Positions 9,012 through 14,751 of a stretch of DNA of 14,751 bases are shown here, piece by piece. Position 1 is the first letter of the stretch, and the number at the start of each line of letters is the position of its first letter. The notes under the pieces are model-generated. The model ran no database searches, was not told where the DNA came from, and saw only the letters and a list, made by a program, of their open reading frames with translations. The DNA comes from JAXHUK01 sp034189725 (GTDB taxonomy: Bacteria > Chloroflexota > Dehalococcoidia > SZUA-161): positions 1 to 14,751 of the forward strand of contig JAXHUK010000069.1 in NCBI GenBank assembly GCA_034189725.1, read 5' to 3'. The position numbers were made by a program, and so were the translations under genes.

Positions 9012-10268
9012 TCAGATGATGTTGTCATTCATAAGGGCGGAAAGCTCCTCTTTAGATAAACCAAGCTCTTTCTCGTAAATCTCTTCATTGTGCTCGCCAA
9101 TAAGGGGCGCTCTATGCCCTTTGTGCCATGCAGTCTCGGTCGATTTGAAGTAGGGCCCAGGATAGGTGATGGCTGTGTTCAGTTCAGGGTGCTCCACTTC
9201 GACCCAGAAATCCCTGGCGGCAAGCTGTGGCGATTCGATTATATCCTGCATAGTGTTTACTGGTTGGAGTACATTTCTCTGCCTGACTGCCTCCTCGTGA
9301 AGCTCTCTTTTAGTATGGCGCAGAAAGTAGGTGCCGATCTGGTCTTCCCAGCGGTCGATATCCTCCTGGGGCACCTGGTCGAACCTCAAGTTGCTCCAGT
9401 CTATGCCCTTCATGTCCTCCCCCAGCCCCTCTGCGTTCAGGGAGGCTACGAACTCGTTCATCGCATTCGCTCCGGGCTGTGCCATGAGCAATCGATAAGC
9501 GACGTAGCCATCCTTGCAGGGCCAGATTACGCGGTAGGTGACGCCGAATCGTTGCCAGTAGCCTCCCTGTCTTGTCTGCCCCAGGGCTTTGAGCAGGTAC
9601 CAGTCCAAAGGGGCATAGCAAAGTGCCCACACCATCGATTCCTGTACAGAAACATCTACGTGCTGTCCCTCGCCGCTGAGCTCTCTGTGATAGTGGGCAA
9701 TCAGTGTCCCCACCGCTGCTTGTAGCGAGCCCTGGAGATAGGACTGGTCGCTGCTGAAGCGTACCGGGGGACGATCTGAATCTCCGCAGAGGTAAAGGTA
9801 ACCTGACATGGCCATTGTAATCAGGTCGGGGGCATTGTAGCCACTATATGGCCCTGTTTGACCGAACGGCGTTATCGAGGTCAGGATAATCCCGGGATTG
9901 ATTTCGCTCAGGGAGGAATACCCCAGGTCCAGATTGTCCAGATAACCGGGAGTAAAGGATTCGATGACGAAATCGGCAGTCCGTATCAGCCTCTTGAATA
10001 GCTCCTGGCCTTTCGAAGTCTCTATGTTGAGCGTGATCCCCCGTTTATTCAGGTTGAACGCAAGCCAGGGGAGACTTCTTTCAGGGCCGGGGATATCCTG
10101 ATAGAAAGGGCCGATGGTTCGTGAGGGGTCACCCCCGGGCTTTTCCACCTTGATTACATCGGCACCAAGCTCAGCCAGGGCCTTGCCACACAAAGCTCCA
10201 CGGTTGCCGGTGAGGTCCAAAACCCGGTAGCGGTCCAGCATCGGGGGCATTTGTTCTTCGTCAGCCAC
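9012..10268 (-). CDS. CaiB/BaiF class III CoA-transferase (upstream paralogue)
   Basis: The 418-residue product starts at GTG 10268, supported by AAAGGAAG 7 nt upstream; the next in-frame ATG (codon 7) would cut away only six residues. The N-terminal RVLDLTGNRGALCGKALAEL is followed by LGADVIKVEKP. FNLNKRGITLNI, SITPFGQTGPYSGY and Asp174 in SSDQSYLQG (probable catalytic aspartate) mark the class III CoA-transferase family. The C-terminal APLIGEHNEEIY motif matches the family's end. It is clearly diverged from the neighbouring paralogue, so this is not a recent duplication. It is probably first in a two-gene unit led by the promoter at 10312-10340. Substrate is unknown; aromatic, dicarboxylic or other carboxylic acid activation are all possible. 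No acyl-CoA dehydrogenase or ligase lies nearby to narrow this. Confidence 0.93.
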   Translation of the reverse strand: MADEEQMPPMLDRYRVLDLTGNRGALCGKALAELGADVIKVEKPGGDPSRTIGPFYQDIPGPERSLPWLAFNLNKRGITLNIETSKGQELFKRLIRTADFVIESFTPGYLDNLDLGYSSLSEINPGIILTSITPFGQTGPYSGYNAPDLITMAMSGYLYLCGDSDRPPVRFSSDQSYLQGSLQAAVGTLIAHYHRELSGEGQHVDVSVQESMVWALCYAPLDWYLLKALGQTRQGGYWQRFGVTYRVIWPCKDGYVAYRLLMAQPGANAMNEFVASLNAEGLGEDMKGIDWSNLRFDQVPQEDIDRWEDQIGTYFLRHTKRELHEEAVRQRNVLQPVNTMQDIIESPQLAARDFWVEVEHPELNTAITYPGPYFKSTETAWHKGHRAPLIGEHNEEIYEKELGLSKEELSALMNDNII

Positions 10269-10311
10269 GTGATAACTTCCTTTTTGAGGGCAGATTGGAT
10301 GTCACCCTCTT

Positions 10312-10340
10312 TTTGTAACGTACGTTGTATGTTTTGTCAA
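10312..10340 (-). promoter_or_regulatory. Promoter of the CoA-transferase pair with a palindromic spacer
   Basis: Minus strand TTGACA (10335-10340), 17-bp spacer, TACAAA (10312-10317). A perfect palindrome aacgtacgtt (10317-10326) overlaps the edge of the -10 and the spacer, where a repressor would block polymerase. It lies about 45 bp before the GTG start. Confidence 0.7.
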
Positions 10341-10549
10341 CCAGAATGGTGACCTGATGCTTGGCGTATGAGCAAAATTGAGGTGGTTGGTGACAAGACG
10401 GTGTTCATGCCGAAGAGAAATCGGTGGCTCAGAGCCTGGCCTGTTTCTGGGGCAGGGAATGGCAGGGTGCGGAGCAGGAGGTCGAGGATGATACCAGGCA
10501 GGAACGCGTCAAGATGTTTATTCCGATATAGAGCCAGGGAACGACTGAA
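10337..10549 (-). other. Open frame without a start, possible gene remnant
   Basis: Between TAA (10550-10552) and TGA (10337-10339) the minus strand is open for 70 codons. The predicted text (…KHLDAFLPGIILDLLL…, then …RFLFGMNTVLSP…) has a protein-like mix with a hydrophobic stretch. There is no ATG near its beginning and no ribosome site, and the end overlaps the -35 of the CoA-transferase promoter. It may be a decayed gene or chance. Otherwise the 423-bp stretch 10269-10691 holds only the promoter and the hairpin at 10592-10628. Confidence 0.2.
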
Positions 10550-10591
10550 TTAGTGGAGGTCTTATTCTCATTGTTGGGGGCAATGGTAGCG

Positions 10592-10628
10592 CACCCCCAC
10601 CCCCTGATTTGCTCAGAGGGTGAGGGTG
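10592..10628 (-). terminator. 16-bp GC-rich hairpin after hpf, possible terminator
   Basis: 10592-10607 pairs with 10613-10628 over 16 positions (14 Watson-Crick, two G.U when read as minus-strand RNA) around a 5-nt loop. It lies 64 bp beyond the hpf stop codon. No U-tract follows on the minus strand, so it is not a textbook intrinsic terminator; it may be a dispersed repeat or a 3' end stabiliser. Confidence 0.5.
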
Positions 10629-10691
10629 TCGCGTTTTCGTTCTCCGTGTTGCTACTAATGGTCAGCGTGGTTGATTGCAGCCCGATAGGTG

Positions 10692-11258
10692 TCAATCCAG
10701 TTCGGGTTCGATCAGGCCATAGTTGCCATCCCCACGGCGATATAGTACGTTGAAGCGCTCGTTTTCGGCGTTGAAAAAGATAAAGAAGTTGTGAGATAAG
10801 AGTTCCATCTGGTCGGCCGCTTCCTCTGGTGACATCGGTTTCACTAGAAACCGCTTGGTTTTCACGATCCGGGCTGTTTCCTCATCTACGGGAAGCTCCG
10901 GTTCTGCCCCGGTCTGATCCGCGGCGAGCTGTTTCTCAGGGGGCAATGACCTTCTATGACTACGGTAGATCTTCCCCTTGAAACGCTCTATCTGAGTATT
11001 CAGAACGTCGGTGACGCTATCGATGGCGGCAGTGGTGCTTACAGCCCGCTCCTCTCCCCGAAGCAAGGAGCCGTGGTTACTAATGGTCACCTGCGCCACG
11101 TAGCGGTTCTCCGCTGCTTTGGTCATCTCTTGAGAGAGCTCAACCTTGATCTCATCCATATTGGGAAGATGACGCTCCAGTTTGGTTATTTTACGGCGGA
11201 TATATGCTTCAGTTTCCTCTGTAATCTCGACGTTCTTACCCTTGATAACTAATTCCAT
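10692..11258 (-). CDS. hpf: Ribosome hibernation promoting factor, long form
   Basis: The 188-residue product starts at ATG 11258 with GGAGG 8 nt upstream. The N-terminal S30AE domain (about 1-100) carries the MELVIKGKNVEITEE start, KITKLERHLP, and the EERAVSTTAAIDSVTDVL helix. A variable linker (105-130) leads to the C-terminal dimerisation domain (about 130-188: IVKTKRFLVKPMSPEEAADQM..HNFFIFFNA). Long HPF binds the 30S decoding site in stationary phase and dimerises ribosomes to 100S through its C-domain. It lies directly downstream of comF with its own promoter between them, a neighbourhood also known in Firmicutes. Length and motifs are complete; nothing looks broken. Confidence 0.95.
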   Translation of the reverse strand: MELVIKGKNVEITEETEAYIRRKITKLERHLPNMDEIKVELSQEMTKAAENRYVAQVTISNHGSLLRGEERAVSTTAAIDSVTDVLNTQIERFKGKIYRSHRRSLPPEKQLAADQTGAEPELPVDEETARIVKTKRFLVKPMSPEEAADQMELLSHNFFIFFNAENERFNVLYRRGDGNYGLIEPELD

Positions 11259-11407
11259 TTATGCTTCCTCCAGCAGATAAAAGTATGACAAAGCTTGATT
11301 CGATTGAGCAGATCATTGCCGTGGAATGGCCTGTGGGTGTGCAGCTAACCTGATATACGCAAGAACCGTACGGAAATTCGCCAACCTCATGCTTTACCTT
11401 AAGATAG

Positions 11408-11436
11408 ATTCTACCCTTTGTGGTTATTAGTTTCAA
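11408..11436 (-). promoter_or_regulatory. Promoter of hpf
   Basis: Minus strand TTGAAA (11431-11436), 17-bp spacer, TAGAAT (11408-11413), directly after the comF stop codon. It gives a leader of about 145 nt before hpf and would let hpf respond to stress independently of comF. Confidence 0.7.
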
Positions 11437-11443
11437 GTAGTTT

Positions 11444-12145
11444 CTAGGACAGGACTGAAAACGTTTCTCTGGCTGCTGTGAGACCCCATACAGAGCCTGC
11501 CCCCGCTGTTTTGAGGGCGGTAGCGCATGCATCGAGTGTGGCACCAGTGGTGCAGACATCGTCGATGAGCAGTATGTTCTCGCCATGAAGTTCCTTGCGG
11601 CAGGCGAAGGCATCGCGTACATTGGCGCGGCGTTCGGAAGCACTGGCTGTCTTTGTCTGGGAAACAGTGTCTCTCAGTCTCGACAGGGTATCTTCTAATA
11701 CAGGTAGACCGATGTTTTTACTGATCTCCGATGTGAGCAGGGATGCCTGGTTGTAGCCGCGCTGTCGCAGGCGTTTGGGATGGAGAGGCACAGGTATGAG
11801 GGTCTCTCCGGGCATTGGGTGGGTTTGTAAGAACCCGGTCAGTAGCTGCCCCAGAGGGGATGCCATTGTCTTGATATGTCGGTATTTGAACTGGTGAATA
11901 GCCTGGCGAACAGTTCCCTCGAATGCGAATAATGAGCGTATGCCATCTATGGTTAACGGGTAGGTGCTACACGTGGGGCAGAGGATCCCCTCTTTCACTG
12001 GAGTTCCACAGCGCTGGCAGAACGGCACTTCGATTTTAGGCAGCGACTGGCGGCACAAGGGGCAGAGCAGGTCGCCTTCTTTGCCGCAGCCGAGGCAGCG
12101 CAGGGGAAATAGCAGGTCGAGGAAAGCTATCTTGAGTTGATGCAT
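11444..12145 (-). CDS. comF: ComF-family phosphoribosyltransferase-fold protein
   Basis: The product is 233 residues from ATG 12145. An ATG six codons upstream (12163) would leave almost no leader after the nearby -10 box, so 12145 is preferred; neither has a strong ribosome site. Two Cys4 zinc-ribbon-like clusters come first (CLGC..CPLC at about 17-31, CQRC..CPTC at 43-59). A conserved PVPLHPKRLRQRGYNQA (about 119-134) follows, then the PRPP loop LLIDDVCTTGATLDAC (about 192-207). ComF proteins assist DNA uptake and recombination in naturally transformable bacteria, but homologues are widespread in species not shown to be competent, so the role here is open. No comEA/comEC or pilus gene is in the window. 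It is followed by hpf after 185 bp. Confidence 0.92.
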   Translation of the reverse strand: MHQLKIAFLDLLFPLRCLGCGKEGDLLCPLCRQSLPKIEVPFCQRCGTPVKEGILCPTCSTYPLTIDGIRSLFAFEGTVRQAIHQFKYRHIKTMASPLGQLLTGFLQTHPMPGETLIPVPLHPKRLRQRGYNQASLLTSEISKNIGLPVLEDTLSRLRDTVSQTKTASASERRANVRDAFACRKELHGENILLIDDVCTTGATLDACATALKTAGAGSVWGLTAARETFSVLS

Positions 12146-12215
12146 AGAGAGATGTGACCTCATATCGCAGCTACCATTATACTAATTGAACCACAGAGAA
12201 TACCAGAGCACAAAG
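12146..12215. repeat. Left copy of the repeat flanking the E1 module (includes the comF promoter)
   Basis: 12146-12195 aligns without gaps to 14549-14598. Blocks agagagatgtga and aattgaaccaca are identical and the middle is diverged, giving about 34 of 50 matches. After a short gap both continue agcacaaagg. Minus-strand TATAAT (12176-12181), the likely comF -10, lies inside; no good -35 is present. Confidence 0.6.
12176..12181 (-). promoter_or_regulatory. -10 box of comF
   Basis: Minus strand TATAAT, 30 bp before the chosen comF ATG. No recognisable -35 and no extended -10, so activity may be weak or need an activator. Confidence 0.4.
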
Positions 12216-12267
12216 GAATAGAAAAGCCGTTTCGTAAATGGTATCACAGTTGCGACTTGCCCCAGGA

Positions 12268-12276
12268 TGTTATAAT
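12268..12276 (+). promoter_or_regulatory. Extended -10 promoter of the E1 module
   Basis: TGTTATAAT matches an extended -10 (TG-N-TATAAT) with consensus hexamer 12271-12276. A weak -35 (TTGCGA, 12250-12255) is only 15 bp away. This would give a leader of about 150 nt before the E1-alpha start. Confidence 0.6.
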
Positions 12277-12345
12277 ACACAAACCGAGAAGCAAGGAACA
12301 GTCATTGAGACGCTGCTACGGGCAGGGTTAGGGAGGTGTACGACG

Positions 12346-12498
12346 ATGAAGGTTGCCTCACCACGTTTTATCTTCGCTAATTGCGGTGCCTTTCGCGAAT
12401 GTTCTGTAACTGTTCGAACGGGGAGGGGACAATGCAAATGGATCTGTGGGAACTGTGTAAGCAAATGTTGCGAAGCCGTATTTTCGAAGAAGCAGTAA
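12346..12498 (+). CDS. Possible 50-codon leader ORF overlapping the E1-alpha start
   Basis: ATG 12346 follows GGGAGGTG with a 7-nt gap, the best ribosome site in this region. The frame encodes 50 residues and ends 67 nt inside the E1-alpha gene in another frame. The C-terminal half is Cys-rich (C.W.CG.C.S.CC), but that is the stretch shared with E1-alpha codons, so it may be accidental. It could couple translation of E1-alpha to a leader peptide. Product unrecognised. Confidence 0.3.
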   Translation: MKVASPRFIFANCGAFRECSVTVRTGRGQCKWICGNCVSKCCEAVFSKKQ

Positions 12499-13475
12499 TA
12501 CAATTGTGGGAGGATGGTTTCATCTTCGGAGAGATGCACGTTGGCATTGGAGAGGAAGCAATTGCAGCAGGTGTAGTAGCCCAGTTAAGAGATGGAGATG
12601 CGATGGCACTGGATCATCGGCCAACTCCGTCACTGTTGATGCGTGGCATTGACCCTGTGCTTCTTTTACGAGAGTTTCTTGGCTGCCCCGATGGTCTCTG
12701 TTGTGGTATAGGAGGGCATATGCATCTGTTTTCCCAGGAACACCTTGCTGCGTCCTCCGGAATAGTGGGAGCATCTGGGCCAACCGCAGTCGGATTCGCG
12801 CTCGCTGCTCAGCACTTGCGTCCCGGGACGGTGGCAGTAGCCTTTTTTGGCGATGGTGCTATAAATCAAGGGATGTTGATGGAGGCGTTGAACCTCGCCG
12901 CAATTTGGAAACTTCCTGTACTATTCGTCTGCAAAGACAATGAATGGGCAATTACAACGCTTTCACAGTCAGTTACTGCAGGTAATATCGTAGATCGGGT
13001 GAGAGCCTTTGGGATTCGTGTTGCCGAGGTGAACGGAAGCGATGTGGAAGCTGTGTGGAAGGCAGCAAATGAAGCAATAGACCGTGCACGCAAAGGTGAG
13101 GGCCCCAGCTTTCTACAGGCTCATTGCTGCCGTCCCGAGGGGCATTTGCTTGGTGATCCGATGGTGCAGATGGCACACCACCCGATTAGCGAAATGAAAA
13201 AGACAACGGTGCCTCTATTGAAATCCATTACGAAAAGGGAAGGAGGTTCGTTAGCCGAGCGTGCACGTAGCATGGGGATGGTAGCTTCTTTGATTGGCAA
13301 AACCGCGAAAGATCGCTTTTGGAAACAAGATGATCCCCTGGAACTAGTTCGCAATAAATTGAAATTTGACCACGCGCGCTTGAAACTTATGGAAGAAGAG
13401 GCGAACAGGGAAATCCAGCAAGTAGTTCAAGCTGCTCTAATGACTGATGAGCTTGGAACAGGGGGGCGACAATGA
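12432..13475 (+). CDS. TPP-dependent 2-oxo acid/acetoin dehydrogenase, E1 component alpha subunit
   Basis: The 347-residue product starts at ATG 12432 behind GGGAGGGG; an upstream extension to TTG 12381 lacks a site. E1-alpha binds thiamine diphosphate and decarboxylates a 2-oxo acid or acetoin with E1-beta. The TPP motif is GDG 140-142 (GDGAINQG) through Asn170 (CKDNEW). HVGIGEEAIAAGVV and GIVGASGPTAVGFALA fit the family, nearest by eye to acetoin-dehydrogenase AcoA. Unusual points: the HRGHG active-site strand reads HRPTPS (62-67), and between the GH(237-238)LLGDP loop and the KQDDPLELVR helix there are about 53 residues where relatives have 15-18. A catalytic role is probable but the substrate is open. 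The stop codon overlaps the E1-beta start (ATGA). Confidence 0.88.
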   Translation: MQMDLWELCKQMLRSRIFEEAVIQLWEDGFIFGEMHVGIGEEAIAAGVVAQLRDGDAMALDHRPTPSLLMRGIDPVLLLREFLGCPDGLCCGIGGHMHLFSQEHLAASSGIVGASGPTAVGFALAAQHLRPGTVAVAFFGDGAINQGMLMEALNLAAIWKLPVLFVCKDNEWAITTLSQSVTAGNIVDRVRAFGIRVAEVNGSDVEAVWKAANEAIDRARKGEGPSFLQAHCCRPEGHLLGDPMVQMAHHPISEMKKTTVPLLKSITKREGGSLAERARSMGMVASLIGKTAKDRFWKQDDPLELVRNKLKFDHARLKLMEEEANREIQQVVQAALMTDELGTGGRQ

Positions 13476-14485
13476 GAAACATGGGGTTTAGTGATGCTAT
13501 TGAGGATGCACTGGCGCATGCAATGGCCCACGACGACAAGATTATTGTCCTCGGTGAAGATGTGCATATGCTGAGGTCGAACCTTTTTGTGCGCTTCGGA
13601 AAAGAGCGAGTACGAGCGACTCCAATTAGTGAGGGTGCCTTCGTCGGGTTAGCAGTCGGCGCGGCAATGGCAGGGCTACGTCCTGTTGTAGAAGTGATGT
13701 TCGCAGATTTTCTCGGAGTGGCCATGGATGCATTGCTGAACCATGCGGCGAAAACTAATAGATTCTCCGGGGGCAGGTGGAATGTGCCCCTGGTGGTGCG
13801 GGTTGCCTGCGGGGGTGGTTATGGTGATGGCGGGCAACACGAGCAGAGCCTCTGGGGATGGCTCGCGCATATTCCAGGATTGACGGTTGTTGTTCCCTCA
13901 ACTCCCGCTGATGCCGGTGGTTTGATGCTTTCTGCCATCCAGTGCGATGATCCAGTAATATACATGGAACATAAGCTACTCTCGAATTTCTGGTTTGACC
14001 TGATGGGAACGGGTAGACGGGAGACTGTACAATTTGACGTGCCGGCGCAGGGCGCTTACGGTTCTGTTCCTCAGGTATGGCATCCCGTACCCATTGGACG
14101 AGCAATTATCCGGCGGGATGGCGAAGACCTGAGTATCGTCAGCGTAGGTGTTGGGGTGCATCGTGCAATGGAGGCCGCGGTAGCCTTGGAAGATCACAGG
14201 ATATCGGCAGGCGTGCTGGATTTGAGAACCGTTTCACCACTCGATAGGGAGACCGTTTGCAGCTTTATATCAAAAACAGGACGTATGTTGGTCGTGGATG
14301 AGGATTATCGGGACTTCGGGCTTTCCGGGGAACTCGCGGCAAGTGCCCTTGAGGCAGGTATTCCGGTACGGTACGGCAGGGTGTGTACGAGCGACACGAT
14401 CCCATACTGCCGAGACCTGGAGGACGATATGCTTCCGAGCACTCATACAATAGTGAGTACCGCACTGGAATTGATGGAGGAATAG
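13472..14485 (+). CDS. TPP-dependent 2-oxo acid/acetoin dehydrogenase, E1 component beta subunit
   Basis: The 337-residue product starts at ATG 13472, overlapping the alpha stop as ATGA with GGGGGG just upstream, so translation is coupled. E1-beta completes the active site at the alpha/beta interface. Features: GED (28-30), PISEGAFVGLAVGAAMAG with Glu54, the probable TPP N1' activator, GGGYGDGGQHEQS with His123, PSTPADAGGLMLSAI, and the transketolase C-domain beginning about 205 (PIGRAIIRRDGEDLSIVSVG..LDLRTVSPLD). The length is typical (325-340). The usual PVPYSPxLE segment near the end is replaced by SDTIPYCRDLEDDMLPS, so the lobe facing E2 may be altered. No E2 or E3 gene follows in the remaining 266 bp; they may lie elsewhere or be shared. 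Confidence 0.92.
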   Translation: MRNMGFSDAIEDALAHAMAHDDKIIVLGEDVHMLRSNLFVRFGKERVRATPISEGAFVGLAVGAAMAGLRPVVEVMFADFLGVAMDALLNHAAKTNRFSGGRWNVPLVVRVACGGGYGDGGQHEQSLWGWLAHIPGLTVVVPSTPADAGGLMLSAIQCDDPVIYMEHKLLSNFWFDLMGTGRRETVQFDVPAQGAYGSVPQVWHPVPIGRAIIRRDGEDLSIVSVGVGVHRAMEAAVALEDHRISAGVLDLRTVSPLDRETVCSFISKTGRMLVVDEDYRDFGLSGELAASALEAGIPVRYGRVCTSDTIPYCRDLEDDMLPSTHTIVSTALELMEE

Positions 14486-14518
14486 AGGGTACTTGTTTGA
14501 GGGCCACGCTTTAGCAGC

Positions 14519-14538
14519 GTAGTCTTATATCAGACTAC
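14519..14538 (+). terminator. Short hairpin after E1-beta, weak terminator candidate
   Basis: gtagtct (14519-14525) and agactac (14532-14538) form a perfect 7-bp stem with a 6-nt loop, 33 bp past the E1-beta stop. Only a short mixed T-stretch follows. Confidence 0.35.
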
Positions 14539-14548
14539 TTATCTGTGG

Positions 14549-14612
14549 AGAGAGATGTGAGCTCATGTTTTTCTGCCGTTATTGATAATTGAACCACAAA
14601 GAGCACAAAGGG
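14549..14612. repeat. Right copy of the repeat flanking the E1 module
   Basis: Diverged direct copy of 12146-12215, same orientation (see that entry). On the minus strand this copy has an ATG in the position of the upstream comF ATG, giving MSSHLS against MRSHLS, then diverges to a stop after 13 codons. This suggests it is a broken copy of the comF 5' region, or that both belong to a family of dispersed repeats. Confidence 0.55.
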
Positions 14613-14644
14613 ACTGATTTAAAATCCTTGTGTACTTTGTGGTT
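14592..14644. repeat. Inverted repeat of the AACCACAAAG type
   Basis: aaccacaaag-agcacaaagg (14592-14611) and ccttgtgtactttgtggtt (14626-14644) are near-perfect inverted arms with a 14-nt loop. Related AACCACAGAG..CACAAAGG phrases are common dispersed non-coding repeats in environmental bacteria (from memory). The remaining sequence to 14751 shows no gene I can support. Confidence 0.65.
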
Positions 14645-14751
14645 TTATTGGCCAAAGGCTTTCCAAAACATCATAGTTTGCTCCGGAAGCGCCTAGTGAG
14701 TCATGTGCAGCTCTGAAAGCTGGTGGATGCCCTCTGTTTCCATGAAACGCC

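Noticed and set aside
9090..9725. Plus-strand open frame of 211 codons
   Set aside because: Antisense to the upstream CoA-transferase, whose motifs are complete; no ribosome site or recognisable domain.
10429..10695. Minus-strand 88-codon frame overlapping the hpf end
   Set aside because: Starts inside hpf without a ribosome site; low-complexity Ser/Asn/Thr composition arises from reading the GC-rich hairpin.
14693..14751. Short minus-strand open frame entering from the right edge and ending at TAG
   Set aside because: Only 18 codons visible, without a family signature; could be chance.

Overview
The window looks like a chromosomal segment of a free-living bacterium. My best guess is an uncultured Chloroflexota, probably Dehalococcoidia-like. 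That guess is an inference (about even odds), resting on a 23S rRNA gene standing apart from any 16S gene, paired CaiB/BaiF-type CoA-transferases, a comF-hpf pair and secreted VWA/HYR proteins. No mobility gene, phage gene or CRISPR array is visible. Nearly everything is on the minus strand; the exception is a two-gene TPP-dependent dehydrogenase module at the right end.

Region 1 (1-1131): the N-terminal 327 codons of an M28-family metallopeptidase run off the left edge. Upstream of it lie its own -10 box and a strong terminator for the incoming RNA transcript.

Region 2 (1142-4470): a complete 23S rRNA gene is followed 47 nt downstream by initiator tRNA-fMet. No 16S or 5S gene is present. 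Two consensus promoters, a 12-bp palindrome in the leader, an 18-bp processing stem that brings the 23S ends together, and the terminator at 1095-1131 make this a self-contained 23S-tRNA(fMet) unit. The rRNA has an A2057-U2611 pair in place of the usual G-C.

Region 3 (4622-7603): two genes for exported proteins. A secreted VWA + HYR protein lies upstream of a lipoprotein with a probable concanavalin-A-like fold. The leader of the first holds a very strong Shine-Dalgarno match and a possible 25-codon ORF.

Region 4 (7645-10340): two class III CoA-transferase genes of about 410 residues, co-oriented behind one good promoter. They may form one enzyme or act in the same catabolic pathway. A degraded dispersed-repeat-like element separates them.

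Region 5 (10592-12181): comF (phosphoribosyltransferase-fold competence-type protein) followed by long-form hpf (ribosome hibernation factor), the latter with its own promoter.

Region 6 (12146-14644): E1-alpha and E1-beta subunits of a 2-oxo acid/acetoin dehydrogenase-type enzyme, overlapping by ATGA, on the plus strand. Two related copies of a 60-70 bp sequence flank them. No E2 or E3 gene is in the window. The E1-alpha protein departs from its family at a conserved active-site motif and carries an extra segment of about 40 residues.
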